Origin: Spirogloea muscicola
Lineage: Eukaryota; Streptophyta; Zygnematophyceae; Spirogloeales; Spirogloeaceae
DNA: 25,721 nucleotides
Assembly: GCA_009602725.1 (NCBI GenBank)
Contig: WELB01000264.1
Coordinates: forward strand, 136,807 to 162,527
Direction of reading: 5' to 3'
Shown here: positions 8,530-18,706 of the stretch, in pieces
Numbering within the stretch: the stretch's first letter is position 1
Layout: every line of letters starts with the position of its first letter
Notes under the pieces: model-generated
Told to the model about the DNA's origin: nothing
The model's database searches: none
What the model saw: the letters and a program-made list of their open reading frames with translations, nothing else
Made by a program: the position numbers and the translations under genes

Positions 8530-8880
8530 GTTTCTCCGACCTGCGGCTGCTTTTAGCAGGGGTCACTGAGTGTTTTTGTAGCTGCTTGATCACATATGTG
8601 CTTGCTTCAGCCCCCCCCCCTTCTTTTTGGGCTTCTTGTACTCTGCTCATTCTTTTTTGGGCTGGCTGTTCCAGCCCCTATCCTCAATGGGCGAGCTCTT
8701 TCTTCTTCTTTAGCGCTTTCTCTTGGCCCCTTTGACCTCTGTTCATTCTTTCTCTGGGCTGGCTTCTCCCAGCCACCGCCCTCTCATTGAAGCGTCTTTC
8801 TCTCGATGGACCTTGTTCAGCTATTCGTTTGTGGGGATTATTTTCACAACCCTCGCCCCATTTCCGGCCCCTTCGATCCT
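8530..8880 (+). mobile_element. 5'-truncated LINE 3' end with hairpin and TTC tail
   Basis: Homology to the LINE starts at TCTCCGACCTGCGGCTGCTT (8533). The ORF terminus carries a 2-base insertion (CTTTTAGC instead of CTTAGC), and the last codons are RGH-stop at about 8568. The 3' UTR holds a perfect hairpin: GGGCTGG (8659-8665), loop CTGTT, CCAGCCC (8671-8677). It is followed by CTATCCTCAATGGGCGAGC and a TTTCTTCTTCTTT tail at about 8705. Two further degenerate modules follow (8725-8800 and 8805-8875), in which the second arm is preceded by CA instead of CC. They appear to be older tails into or beside which this copy landed. Confidence 0.7.
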
Positions 8881-8884
8881 CGTC

Positions 8885-9800
8885 AATGTTTCCTTGGTAA
8901 GCTTCATATCACGTAGCTATGCAATTACCACAAAGGTTGCTTGAGTCAGTAGTTCGACATTCTTTGGAAAGGCCAGCTCAATGAATGAGAAGGGGTCGCC
9001 GTGCCGGGGTGGCGCAATATATAAGTAAGAAAAAAATAAGAGCGCAGAGTATTTCTATACATGCCGCTGTTGAACCCTTAAAAATTATGCAATGAGGCGA
9101 GGGGGCGAAGCATGGGCCTTTGCCGTGAATGGCGGCGCCTTCTGCGGCGGCCATCGCGGGAATGTGAGATCGGCGCCCCGCCTGGGCGGGCGGCTACGAT
9201 GGGTGGGTTGGGGGAGGGCTAGATGGGGGTCGGTGTGAAATGGGCCATCTGGTGCTTTGTAAGGTACGTTGGTTGTCACCCGCATCCCATTGCCCGTGCG
9301 GGCGGTGCCGGGACCTGGGCCGGGCACCACCCCCCCCGGGATGGGCGCTCCGAAGCAGGGGTAACTTTCCAGTTTCCAGGGAGATTCTTGGATCTTGAGC
9401 CGAGATTCCACCCTGCTTTTGAGAACCCCCCACATTGGGTGGCGGCCCTTTCGGGCGCGAGTTTCTGAAGTGGAGCCTCATCAGCCCCCTGGTGGTGGGG
9501 CCCACGACAGCCCCGTGGGCGCCACCCACGTGGGTCACAGAAGAGGAAATCCCACAATTTAGCAGCCCCTACCCGGGAAGTCGAGCGCACCGGTGGAGGA
9601 GTGCACTGCAACTCCACACCAATGGCAGCCTAGGAGGCAGGGAATTTTGGGGCCTGATTCCTCCAGATTCCAGTGAGATTCAGATTCTGCAGAAGCTTCC
9701 TTCTATTGAGAGCCCGCTTCCAAGGGGGTGTGAAGCAGAGCAGCGGGCTTAAGGATTCAGGTGAAGGATGGGTTAAGCTTCAATTACCTACCTAGAGCAT
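8885..9800. other. No gene recognised; GC-rich segment 9080-9770
   Basis: The part from 9080 to 9770 is GC-rich, with many open frames on both strands and several AGATTC-containing phrases (9382-9410, 9655-9690). I see no protein motif. A TATATAAG sequence at 9018-9025 precedes it on the plus strand and could be a promoter, but no matching gene is evident. Confidence 0.4.
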
Positions 9801-9830
9801 TTATTCCAGAGGTGTGACTTGATCGACTGA

Positions 9831-10002
9831 ACAAAGAACCTGTCGTACCACAGCCTGACAAACAGCACATGTTGTTGTCCAATTTGCTTAAAAGATAATA
9901 CACAGACAAGCCTGATGCTTACGTCTGTGCTGACTACCTATGATGGTGACCATCTTCAGTTATATGAGTTTCAATGCCTGCATAATCAGTATGCAGGCAC
10001 AG
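9831..10002 (+). other. Candidate coding exon (plus strand)
   Basis: The frame is open from the TGA at 9828-9830 to a splice-donor-like CACAG/GTAACC at 10002/10003. It encodes 57 codons, including CCCPICLKDNTQTS and TTYDGDHLQLYEFQCLHNQY. The composition is protein-like rather than low-complexity. I recognise no family. The next acceptor-like site with a pyrimidine tract (CTGCTCGCAG, about 10053) would put a stop soon after in this phase, so either the model is incomplete or the gene is broken. Confidence 0.3.
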
Positions 10003-10382
10003 GTAACCGACTGTCGATTGCATAATTCATAATATGCTTCGTTTCTGCTCGCAGAGAAAGTGGCTCTTCATCCTTGAGATATCAGAAGCTGCGGTTCCGG
10101 TCCCCTTTCAATGGCAGGTGGAGTGACGAGTGCAAAAGACATAACCTTATGTCTAAATGCTGGTAAAGGCCGAGGGTGTGGGTGTAGTATTTGGGTCAGA
10201 CAGAGCGTGAAGAGTGCCTCTTGACCGCTTCAGAACTGTGTAACGTTTGAATGACTAGTGAGCTAGTGCCCTGCATACGTGGGGTGCATTGGCGCTGCCA
10301 CTTTGCCCTGGTGTACTTCTCGCAGTGGCCTGTAAGTGCTGGTACACTTGCAAAATATGCATCTTCTTAATGGTGACGAGGC

Positions 10383-10562
10383 TTGGCAGCTGGCTACACT
10401 TGCGACTGGACTCGCTTCTTTCTTATCCTGGATGACAACAGCCCAGCTTTTGAAGCTCTTAAAGGCGGGAAGTTGGTCATACAAGGCGGATATGCGGTGA
10501 CCACACCTTATTCATTCCTAGTCTTAGTCTCTGCAATTTTCAGATTACATCAGTCCCCAACT
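10383..10562 (+). other. Candidate coding exon (plus strand)
   Basis: An acceptor-like GGCTTGGCAG is followed by a frame containing GYTCDWTRFFLILDDNSPAF and EALKGGKLVIQGGYAVTTPY. It reaches a donor-like ACT/GTGAGT at 10562. A donor-like CCT/GTAAGT at 10331 lies just upstream. The peptide looks like real protein sequence but has no motif I can name. Its reading phase does not join in frame with the 10605 exon as drawn. Confidence 0.3.
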
Positions 10563-10604
10563 GTGAGTGTCGCCACGACACATTTATCTGATGGTTTCCT
10601 GCAG

Positions 10605-10896
10605 AGAAAGATTCCTGCAGATGCATAAGTTCCACGGCAGCAAGTCAGTCTCGCAAGTAGTTGCAAATTCTTTAGCTTGCACCTTACAATTTGCACCTTA
10701 TACCTTACACGATTTTTACATGGTGCCTGGCTTGGAGGACGATATCTTGGAAGAACTTGCTCCCAGGCCCAAATGCAGCCATGGTGTTGCATTACACTCA
10801 CGAAGTCTTCTGCAGTATCAACTCACTATGACAAGGCAAGCACGGTGGCCCGAGCATCGATGGACTTTGGAGCAAAATGAACTCTACACGTATTAG
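10605..10896 (+). CDS. Candidate terminal exon of an unknown protein
   Basis: A good acceptor (GGTTTCCTGCAG/A) at 10604 opens a 97-codon frame ending with TAG at 10894-10896. It contains FAPYTLHDFYMVPGLEDDIL, EELAPRPKCSHGVALHSRSL and ARWPEHRWTLEQNELYTY. Charged and aromatic residues are mixed as in ordinary globular proteins, and there is no repeat-driven bias. I do not recognise the family. It may belong with the 9831 and 10383 pieces, forming a short plus-strand gene with small introns, or be the eroded end of a transposable element ORF. I cannot settle which without transcript data. Confidence 0.35.
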
Positions 10897-12270
10897 CTCT
10901 GTATATCATCAGCTCATCAGCTCTGTATATGCTGCTCTCCTCTTTGAAAAGATCAACGGTTTTGCAGCAGAACCTCCACTGAGGCGGGTGACAGCAGGCT
11001 CTCGGCCAGCAGGCGGCCGTCTTCATGCCATCCCAAACAGGACTTCTGAAACGGGCCGGCGGATGGAGTGGAGTAAGTAAGAAAGTTCCAGCTCGATGCC
11101 CTGTCTGAAAGGAATCCTTCAGGCCCACGAAGGGCAGGCCTGAGTTGCCCCATGGGGTGGAAGGCGGAAGACCATCTTTTGGAAGACAGAGGGCCAGAGC
11201 GGCCAAGTACAAAGTAAGCGAGCGAGGCAGCGGGGCCAGGGCTGACTCAATTGGCTAGGCGCTCTGTCATGGAGGACTGGCTGTCAAAGTGAAGCTCGCC
11301 TGCCTTTTCAAAGGCCTCGCCTGCGCCAGGATCCCACTGTAAGATTTCGGCATGGACCAGCGGCGCAGCCACGAGCAAGCCGCCTGCAGCCGCAATCCTG
11401 CTGATGCTATGCGCTTCTTGGTCGGCTCACTCCACCTACCGCCTGCAATGAGAGGAAGTCTGCTCTGAAGGCAACTGCGGCCTTCCTTTCCATCTCAGAG
11501 GAGCGAAGTTCAGCCTAGCACCAGCTTAGGCATGGCAGGACGTACCACCGGGCAGCCTAGTCTTAAGGCCCTGAAGGCACACAAGAAGGGTGAGAACTTG
11601 CAGGTTCACAATTCGTGGAGCTGCCAGTCCCTTAATAGATCGATGTGCAGAGTGCATCACCAGGGAGAGCATCAGCGCAGTGAATGTAACTTGCTGCGTT
11701 CTTCGGTGCCAGAATAACAGGGGAGTAGAAGCAAGCACCGTTGGCTAAGAAAAGAGGGCCGCCACGTTTATGCAATTCTCACCGGAGCCAAGCCATGCCA
11801 CGATAAGTAGCGAGGCAACATGGACAACTTGAACAAGTGAAGGATCACGCAGAAAAGCGAGTACTGAGTGATGGAGGGTCCGCCAAATATGAATACAGGT
11901 TAAAATTACCACAAGGGCAAGCCTCACCATTGACAGTGGCCAGAAAGCAGCTTGGTGGCCACAAGGACCTTGCTCATTAGGAGTGTTGTTGATGCGTGGC
12001 TGAAGGAACAGCTACGACTTGTACTAGGCGCCTGCCATTGACCTCAGTTTCAGGGGCGAGCATCCCCGTCCTTCCCCTCTTGTTATCCCCTTACCCCCTA
12101 AAAATGTAAGCCCCTTGTCTTGATTTAATCATCTGTCTTAGTCCCTACTTATCCCTACGTATTTGAATTTTGACAAGTTATTACGACACTTGTAGTTAGT
12201 GTTAAGTAGTCACTAAACTAGCACAATGATTTTTGACAAGGTTATGACTAAAATTTAAGTACAAGATAGC
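10897..12270. other. No gene recognised
   Basis: Scattered short frames occur on both strands but no motif, RNA gene or large repeat is seen. The phrase GGCCAAGTACAAAG (11199-11212) also occurs in the old LINE 3' UTR at about 5266, so part of this stretch may be LINE debris on the minus strand. TTTTGACAAGNTTATNAC occurs twice near 12170 and 12230. A phrase at 11236-11247 resembles a tRNA A box, but no tRNA can be folded. Confidence 0.35.
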
Positions 12271-12277
12271 ATTTCGA

Positions 12278-12460
12278 GATGAAGCTGCTCTTTACAATGA
12301 AGGGGCTGTGAAAGCTAGCAAAGTCCATGACGAGGCATAGTGTGCGTTTGGCTGTGCTACCACCACGCACTTTGCAACCAAAGAACGCCTCCCCATACCC
12401 ATCCACCCAGTCCACGCTTCCAGCCTGTCCATCTTATGGCCGCTGACCAAGGGTCACTGA
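12278..12460 (+). pseudogene. Degenerate LINE ORF end
   Basis: Pieces of the LINE C-terminal region can be followed in order across frame changes. EGAVKASKVHDE (12300-12337) corresponds to VEGAARAKVTKYAD of the 20850 copy. VRLAV (12342-12356) corresponds to MRLAV. SLSILWPLTKGH-stop (TGA 12458-12460) corresponds to SLSDLRLLSRGY-stop. An in-frame TAG at 12338-12340, a deletion and frameshifts make it a dead copy. No clear 3' hairpin follows. Confidence 0.55.
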
Positions 12461-12519
12461 GGCTTCACTGAGGCTCGGCCTAGAGTGCTGCTTTGGAATA
12501 CCCATATTGGGGTGCCCAT

Positions 12520-12537
12520 GCACTCCATGTGGAGTGC
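12520..12537 (+). repeat. Short inverted repeat (8-bp stem)
   Basis: GCACTCCA and TGGAGTGC are separated by two bases. The palindrome sits among four near copies of a GCCCATG phrase (12512-12560). A regulatory role cannot be read from the sequence. Confidence 0.6.
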
Positions 12538-12819
12538 CCATGTTGGTATGCCCATGCTCTTTGTCACTGAATCTTTTGCTACCACTGGTAGCGAGCACTC
12601 CACCTGGGCTGCAGTCTGGGCAAATAGGAGCTCCGGCCGAGATCATGTTGCACCCGGACAAAGGGTCGCAGGGTTGCAAGCTGGAGCTAGAGTCTGCCTG
12701 TATATACGTGCCGGAGGCCTCCTGCCAATTCAGGCTGAATGACTTGTATACGGCACTCCTGAGTGCAATCACCATGTAATGACTCGACCCCTGCAGACAG
12801 GCAATTAGGCGGTCAAGTC

Positions 12820-13258
12820 CTTGTTAAGTGCGGACGTAGGGGTTTTGGAGCAAACCCTTCACCGTGCAGCACCTCGCGCCTCAGCGCGCAGCGGAAGTCT
12901 TGCCCTGTGGTGTCGCCGTCAGGCGGCGTCTCCACCTCTCGGGCACCAGCCCGCAGCTAGCCCACCAAGGGCCGGCCACGGACGCCTTGCAGCAAGCCGG
13001 CAGCGTCCTGCGGCGGCGAGCTGCAGCAGCAGGAGCAGCAGCAGGGCTGCGCCGCTCTCGGCGGCTTCACTGATGCGAACTGCTGCTCAGCTCTCAGCCC
13101 CCAGACTCCATAGTGCTCCCGGTGCAGCCCCCCCCTCAGGGGCGCATGGGGTCGCTCCATGGCCCACCCCCGGGGCGGGCCGCATGCGGGACCGCCCCGA
13201 GGGACAGGCCTGCCGAGGGGAAGGCCCCGCTGTCGGGGCCAACGTGTCGAGGCGCCGG
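12820..13258. other. GC-rich region without a recognised gene
   Basis: Frames are open in five of six readings because of composition, with alanine-, arginine- and proline-rich translations. I see no motif that favours any of them. Confidence 0.5.
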
Positions 13259-13473
13259 GGTGGACACCGCGCCACCGCGGCCCTCGTGCGCCGGGCGCCA
13301 GGCGGGCGCCAGGGTGGACACCGTGCCACCGCGGCCCCGTGCGCCGGGCGCCAGGGTGGACACCGTGCCACCGCGGCCCCGTGCGCCGGGCGCCAGGGTG
13401 GACACCGCGCCACCGCGACACCGTGCTCCGGGCGCCAGGGTGGACACCGCGCCACCAAGGCCCCCGTGCGGGA
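13259..13473 (+). repeat. 42-bp GC-rich minisatellite, about five units
   Basis: Units start with GGTGGACACCG at 13259, 13313, 13355, 13397 and 13439. The second to fourth are exactly 42 bases. The first is 54 bases because of a 12-base internal duplication (GGGCGCCAGGCG), and the last is partial. As 42 is divisible by three, every frame on both strands reads as a 14-residue repeat, which explains the long overlapping ORFs here. Units two and three are identical, so the array expanded or was homogenised recently. Confidence 0.9.
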
Positions 13474-13851
13474 CCACCTGGCCAGGCCAGGTCGGCCACG
13501 TGCCAATTAGGTGAGCGTAACCACCTGGGTTAACGCTATCAGTAAGTGGGAACATTACACACCAACACGAGCAAGAGAGAGGCTTTGACGTACATCTCGT
13601 CTATGCTTCTCCCACATGAGGTCTAGGAGGCACCCTTTCCCATTGTACGGGCCGGGAGCAGGCTATAGGGAAAAAGCACTCCGCTAAAGGGTACTGGTAG
13701 CATGAGAGAATAGCATAAGAAAATAGACAAATTTCTGTACGAAGACCAGCTCCGTTCACACGTATTGCAATGCTGCACTCTCAACACCCACAGTCAGCTG
13801 CAGCTGCTGCTGTTGCAGCGATCCCGTTTGATATCGGTAGCTGTGAGGTTC

Positions 13852-14035
13852 TTATCCGCTCTCCAGCACCATAATTACGCGTGAGTCCATACTTTGTGAA
13901 GTTGTGTCCGACTGAAGGCAGGCCTGACAAGTGGCGACAGCCACTCGGAAGTTGGGGTCACTAAGAGACATCGATTCAAGTCCTTGTCCGTCCTGGCATG
14001 CTTCCTGGCTTACACCAGCAGAACTTTGTGATAGA
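13852..14035 (-). other. Candidate coding exon (minus strand)
   Basis: On the minus strand the frame ending at 13852 contains DGQGLESMSLSDPNFRVAVA, TCQACLQSDTTSQS and SRVIMVLESG-stop. Composition is protein-like. A GCCAG acceptor-like site precedes DGQG. I recognise no family; it may be the last exon of a minus-strand gene whose other pieces lie up to 17.8 kb, or unrelated debris. Confidence 0.25.
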
Positions 14036-14184
14036 TGAAGATATAGTACGCAAGTTTTGATCATTTGCTTTGTTGGAGATGTATCTCTAGACGGTTGTAT
14101 GGACAATCCTTCTGATCGGATCTGACCATGTGGCTTCCCTTAGCGAGTTTCTGTTCCTAGACGGCAGCCATACTGGTCGGCTGG

Positions 14185-14526
14185 CTATATGAACAAAGGC
14201 TGTGACAGGGCTGCTTGCTGAGCCCTTAGGCGAACATCCGGGCCTCGTTCAGGCCCAATTATCTGCACTCTCAAGCTCAAGGCCCGTGCTCTCAGCCATG
14301 CAACTTGCCACTTAGTCTCCTGCTGCGCCCCTCCGACTGCCCCACGATCGACGAGACATCGCACCTTGTGGTAGCCAACTTCTGCAACAGGCTCGTATTG
14401 CTGCTCGACCATAGCTGCCACTCTGCGCAATGTGGACGCTCTGCCCGCTCTAATCCGCTGTGCTCCGAATGCCATCTCATAGTAGGACAAGTATGATGTT
14501 GGCTTACCATGCTGGTACCCCAACAC
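14185..14526 (-). CDS. Candidate coding segment, unknown protein (minus strand)
   Basis: A 113-codon minus-strand frame (TAG at 14185-14187) contains PTSYLSYYEMAFGAQRIRAG, RRVAAMVEQQYEPVAEVGYH and ETKWQVAWLRARALSLRVQI. The mixture of charged, aromatic and hydrophobic residues looks like protein. Upstream on the same strand, another frame (from about 14645, after an acceptor-like TTCTTTGCAG) reads HVAALDEQVGITDTISRTRC and ends at a donor-like CATG/GTAAGCC at about 14513. A second frame across 14292-14594 is also open, so the true reading is uncertain. No known domain is seen. Confidence 0.3.
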   Translation of the reverse strand: MLGYQHGKPTSYLSYYEMAFGAQRIRAGRASTLRRVAAMVEQQYEPVAEVGYHKVRCLVDRGAVGGAQQETKWQVAWLRARALSLRVQIIGPERGPDVRLRAQQAALSQPLFI

Positions 14527-14708
14527 GGCTTCTTAAGTCCAGCTCGCCCGGCCCGGCGCCCTGCTGCGCTACTGGGGCGCTGGCAAGACAACAACGCGTC
14601 CGGCTAATCGTGTCAGTGATACCCACTTGTTCATCCAGAGCAGCCACATGTCAGCAGGTCTGCAAAGAAGCCAGTATGTGAATGAGTTACATATGCTAGG
14701 GCCAGCTA

Positions 14709-14890
14709 GCTAAGAACAGACAGGAACACAGAGGAATTCAACATTGGGGGAAAGGATTGTGAGATGATTGCTACGATCGAGACAAGTGGTGGCCCTGATT
14801 GGCCCACAGCAGTAGACTTCCTCTGCTTGGTCGCTTGTCACACTGAAAGTCTTCCATTCTTACATGCCATGGAGGACCAATCGGACTGAG
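14709..14890 (+). other. Candidate coding segment (plus strand)
   Basis: A plus-strand frame open after a TAG contains NTEEFNIGGKDCEMIATIET, GGPDWPTAVDFLCLVACHTE and SLPFLHAMEDQSD-stop. It looks like translated protein and not like composition-driven sequence. I do not recognise it. It has no obvious donor before the stop and may be an eroded exon. Confidence 0.3.
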
Positions 14891-14963
14891 CACCCAGGAA
14901 CCCAAAGTAACAGCACTTCAGACATGCAGCTAATCAGGACGACGGCCTTCTTGATGTTGCAGC

Positions 14964-15167
14964 TGGTACAATTGTGCACCTGGACTCAAGGAGGAGCTCG
15001 TGATTGCTCAGCTTTTACTGGATCTTAAAAGACCCATTCAGATTGGGACATCCTCGTTGATAAAGAAGTATAGGCACTTGAGCAACACTGCACAGGCAGC
15101 CGAACATCATGCATGTGAAAAGTGCACAGGTCAGGGAACGTATTTGCACCAACTTTTGATTATATAG
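14964..15167 (+). CDS. Candidate coding segment, unknown protein (plus strand)
   Basis: Directly after an acceptor-like GATGTTGCAG (14962), a 67-codon frame reads LKEELVIAQLLLDLKRPIQI, then SSLIKKYRHLSNTAQAAEHH and ACEKCTGQG, and ends with TAG at 15165-15167. The leucine/lysine/glutamate spacing suggests helices, and the C-x2-C pair could be half of a metal site. It may follow the 14709 segment in one transcript. The stop codon lies three bases before the (AG)n tract. No family is recognised. Confidence 0.3.
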   Translation, partial: WYNCAPGLKEELVIAQLLLDLKRPIQIGTSSLIKKYRHLSNTAQAAEHHACEKCTGQGTYLHQLLII

Positions 15168-15168
15168 G

Positions 15169-16080
<912 letters not shown>

Positions 16081-16083
16081 AAG

Positions 16084-16329
16084 CTACTTCGGCTGAAAGA
16101 TATCTTGTAGAGACACCCCGTAGAGGCTAGCTGATCTTTCCCCTGCAAGATTGCTTCTGCTGAAGGCCACTTGGGGCAGTACATTCAGTGCACAACTGCC
16201 TGTGAAGAATAGCTCCGTGATTGCTTGGCGCAGGGCTCCACCATGGTTGGGCGCTAGCATGCAATCAGATTGAACATAGCTAAATTGATCAAGAGAATGA
16301 TAGGACGTCTGATGATCCATGGCAGCCAC
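16084..16329 (-). CDS. Candidate coding exon, unknown protein (minus strand)
   Basis: The minus-strand frame from ATG at 16320-16322 (an in-frame ATG lies just before) to TAG at 16084-16086 contains DHQTSYHSLDQFSYVQSDCM, GGALRQAITELFFTGSCALN and SNLAGERSASLYGVSLQDIF. The composition is that of an ordinary protein. I recognise no motif. It lies between the 17302 coiled-coil segment and the 14185 segment on the same strand, so all three could be parts of one gene or pseudogene. Confidence 0.3.
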   Translation of the reverse strand: MAAMDHQTSYHSLDQFSYVQSDCMLAPNHGGALRQAITELFFTGSCALNVLPQVAFSRSNLAGERSASLYGVSLQDIFQPK

Positions 16330-17229
16330 AGCTTGTCAGTATCGTGGGTACAGCATTACTAGCATGCATAGCTTTTCCTTCAGAACTTGAAGAAATGTCA
16401 GATTAGAGAGTTGCTGTTCCAACATGGTCGTGTAAAATGTCCTTCATCTTTTCAAATTTCAGTCTGAAATTTGTCCAAGAGAAGAACGTCACTTGATGCC
16501 ACGATGCAGTTCATCTGTTTAGCTACACTAGATCTACAGCAATATCAATTGACCTCGTGATAGCATCCAAATGCGAATTCTTGCTTCAGAGGTATGACAG
16601 GGCTTACGTATCTTGCAGAGGACGTGGAACTACAAGTAAGAAACTACGAAGTACGAGTGACGTCCAAACGTTTGACAAGGCCATGCCGAAGCCAAGCCTT
16701 GTGGCTACTTCGTGGCTATTATGGTAAAGTGGCCACGATCATCCTGATTATACTGGCACCTCTCCCAGCTGGGCTTGGCGCCCATTTTTCCTTTTGTGTA
16801 CACGAGCAGGACCAAGGGCAGTGACAGGCAGGTCACTTCGTATTGTATGCCTGTACATTGTTGTGCACAGTAGATTCACAGGCTGCAAATATTCAATCGA
16901 AGGCCGACAGTTTATCCTACATTAGAACGCTAACACATGTATAATTAATCCTAGCTGTCAACTGACCTTCGCGAGCAACAGCTGCTGAGGCAAGACTTTT
17001 ACCTTGATCTTCTGTGCAGCCTTTAGGAGCCCCACATAAACGGCTTGTCGAACCTCAAAGACTCCTCGAGCAATGCAGAGGGGACGCTTCGAACAGCAGC
17101 CTGGGAGCCAGGCCTACAGCAGCTTCTTACAGTCAACATGATGTAACGATTCTGCAAGGGGCACCATGCATGGACATTTTTGTGTACGAACTGATCTGCA
17201 CGGGCTCAGTCCAGGTGTTTAAGAACCAG
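16330..17229. other. No gene recognised
   Basis: A plus-strand frame at 16594-16824 includes a hydrophobic stretch (VATIILIILAPLPAGLGA) and begins near an acceptor-like TATCTTGCAG. I do not consider it strong enough to call. Confidence 0.35.
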
Positions 17230-17361
17230 CACAGATGCTTCAGATGCTCCTGGGAACTTATATTCCTGAAGCGTCGTACATCAAGCTATCACTTCTAGCC
17301 CTCACTGAGTACTTTCCTGAGGAGCAGATGATTGACAACATCCACTGTTGCAGAAGTGTCG
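17230..17361 (+). other. Candidate coding exon (plus strand) with strong donor site
   Basis: After AACCAG (17229) the frame reads MLQMLLGTYIPEASYIKLSL, then LALTEYFPEEQMIDNIHCC, and meets a consensus donor G/GTAAGA at 17361/17362. The peptide is convincing, but neighbouring exons are not identified. It overlaps the tail of the minus-strand frame at 17302-17601. Confidence 0.3.
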
Positions 17362-17800
17362 GTAAGAATTGCAAGCTAGTCTGCTGACCTTCATAATGGT
17401 ACTGCATTCTCGGTGAGCTACAGTGATTGCTTCCACAAGCTTGCCAGCCGCATCTTGCAGTGCCTGATGCATAATGAGGTTATCATCTTTTTCGGCACAC
17501 ATTTTTTGCTGTACTTCCAGCTCCTCAACTTGCTGCTTGCAATGTACCAGGTCCTGAGACAAGGTCTTGATCTTCTCCAGATCACCATGGCCGTCAAACA
17601 TTTACCCGGGCAAGATCTTGATTGCAGACTCTTCCACCTTCACAATGGCAGCTGAGTAGAAGTCGCCCTCCTGTGTAAGGGGAGACACTCCTGCTGTTTG
17701 ATGCGAAGCTAAGCTCCGTGCGAGCCAGGCAGAAAATGATGATGCAGCAAGCGATACAGCAGGAGCAGGACAGCTTAGAACCGCTGACAGGCTGTATTGC
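17302..17800 (-). pseudogene. Coiled-coil protein fragment (minus strand)
   Basis: On the minus strand the frame from 17601 reads LEKIKTLSQDLVHCKQQVEE, then LEVQQKMCAEKDDNLIMHQA and GKLVEAITVAHRECSTIMK, with leucine/valine/methionine at heptad positions as in a coiled coil. In the same frame just upstream, after one TAA (17602-17604), it is open back to about 17800 and reads EGDFYSAAIVKVEESAIKIL. The TAA could be a nonsense mutation, or GGGTAAAT could be a splice donor. A donor-like AAG/GTCAGC follows STIMK. No family is recognised. The strand choice rests on the K/E/Q-rich composition; the opposite strand gives only a leucine-rich shadow. Confidence 0.4.
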
Positions 17801-17871
17801 TAGCTGGTCGTGTATCGAACCTGCAAGTCAGCTCGACTGGCTCACCTCTACCGCCGGTGCGTTGTCACGTC

Positions 17872-17889
17872 CAGCAGCAGCAGCAGCAG
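17872..17889 (+). repeat. (CAG)6 microsatellite
   Basis: Six perfect CAG units. Confidence 0.95.
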
Positions 17890-18099
17890 CATTGGCCATT
17901 TCAAACAATGCGGTGTGGCATATCCACCTCCAGAATCAGGGCAAACGGACCTGCAGGAAGCAGGCATTGGAAGAGCTTGGCAGCTGGAGCCTCGAGTGCT
18001 AGCCAATGCTGATGCAGAGGCAAAACGGCCAAGAGCAATGACGGGCAAGGACAGCACGTGGTGAGCACCGCACCGCGAGCTCGAGCTGCGGCAGGGTCG

Positions 18100-18487
18100 G
18101 CGGTGGAGCTGCTGAAGAGTTTAGCTTATTGTGGAAAGGGGCTTCTCTGGTTGCTGAGAGCCAAGCCCGGCGAGAGGCAAATGCGTGGCAGACACGGACG
18201 CGCCGACGGGAGAGAAGGCGCGCGTTCCGCATGAACAGCGCGGCAAAACGTCGGGCGAGGCTCCATCTTCGCCCCGTACGGCCCTGAAATCTTCTTTTGC
18301 CCCAGGACTCTGGGGGAGAAGGTGTTGGAAAGAAGGAAGAAAAAGCAGCTCTTCCAAAGGGGGTGGAGGCCGTGATAAGTCAGTCAGCGCACAGAACACC
18401 GAAGAAGGGAGGAGGAGAAGGAGGAGAGACAAGAGCAGATTCTCCCTGGGAGGAGGGGCTTGGAAGGAGGAGAGGAAGACGCTTCCA
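18100..18487 (-). repeat. Purine-rich LINE-tail debris
   Basis: The plus strand is GAAGGAGG-rich. On the minus strand it reads as TTCCTCC-rich sequence with phrases such as CTTTGGAAGAGCTGC and GGAAGCGTCTTCC that also occur in other tail modules. No gene is seen. Confidence 0.45.
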
Positions 18488-18495
18488 GTAGAAGG

Positions 18496-18698
18496 AGGGC
18501 TCGCCATTGAGGATAGGGGCTGGAAAAGCCAGCCCAAAAAAGAATGAACAAAGTACGAGAAGGGGGCCAGAGGAAGCGCTAAGAAATCAAAGCACACAAA
18601 CAAAGAAAGCAGCTACAAATCACTCAGTAACCCCTGCTAAGCAGCCGCAAATCAGAGAGGCTAGGGTCCTGAAAGTGGGTCCCCTGGCCAGAGCCAGA
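18496..18698 (-). mobile_element. 203-bp SINE-like element (LINE 3'-end derivative) with target-site duplication
   Basis: On the minus strand the element starts TCTGGCTCTGGCCAGGGGAC at 18698. It includes the LINE ORF terminus (SLSDLRLLSRGY, TGA at 18624-18626), then the 3' UTR, a perfect hairpin (arms 18529-18535 and 18517-18523, five-base loop) and ends GGGCGAGCCCT at 18496. The flanks are CCCTCTAC and CCTTCTAC on the minus strand (18699-18706 and 18488-18495): 8 bp with one mismatch. An unoccupied version of the same site, CAGCCATCGCCTTTTACTGG, is at about 24881-24900. It begins at exactly the same base as the insertion at 24290, so the two share a defined 5' end. Confidence 0.7.
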
Positions 18699-18706
18699 GT
18701 AGAGGG

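Noticed and set aside
9005-9075. TGGCGCAATATA followed about 57 bases later by GTTGAACCC, reminiscent of Pol III A and B boxes.
   Set aside because: The B box lacks one consensus base, no tRNA fold is possible, and the spacing can occur by chance.
9440-9490. Minus-strand CTGATGAG followed by GAAAC, resembling a hammerhead ribozyme core.
   Set aside because: The bases between them cannot form stem II next to the core, and stems I and III are not evident. Other CTGATGAG hits (16047, 21615) lack the GAAA part.
11230-11300. A tRNA-like A box (TGACTCAATTGG) suggesting a tRNA or tRNA-derived SINE.
   Set aside because: No D-arm pairing, anticodon stem or convincing B box follows.
12821-13510. Long overlapping ORFs on both strands, up to 229 codons.
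   Set aside because: They result from very high GC content and a minisatellite period divisible by three; five frames are open at once and none has a motif.
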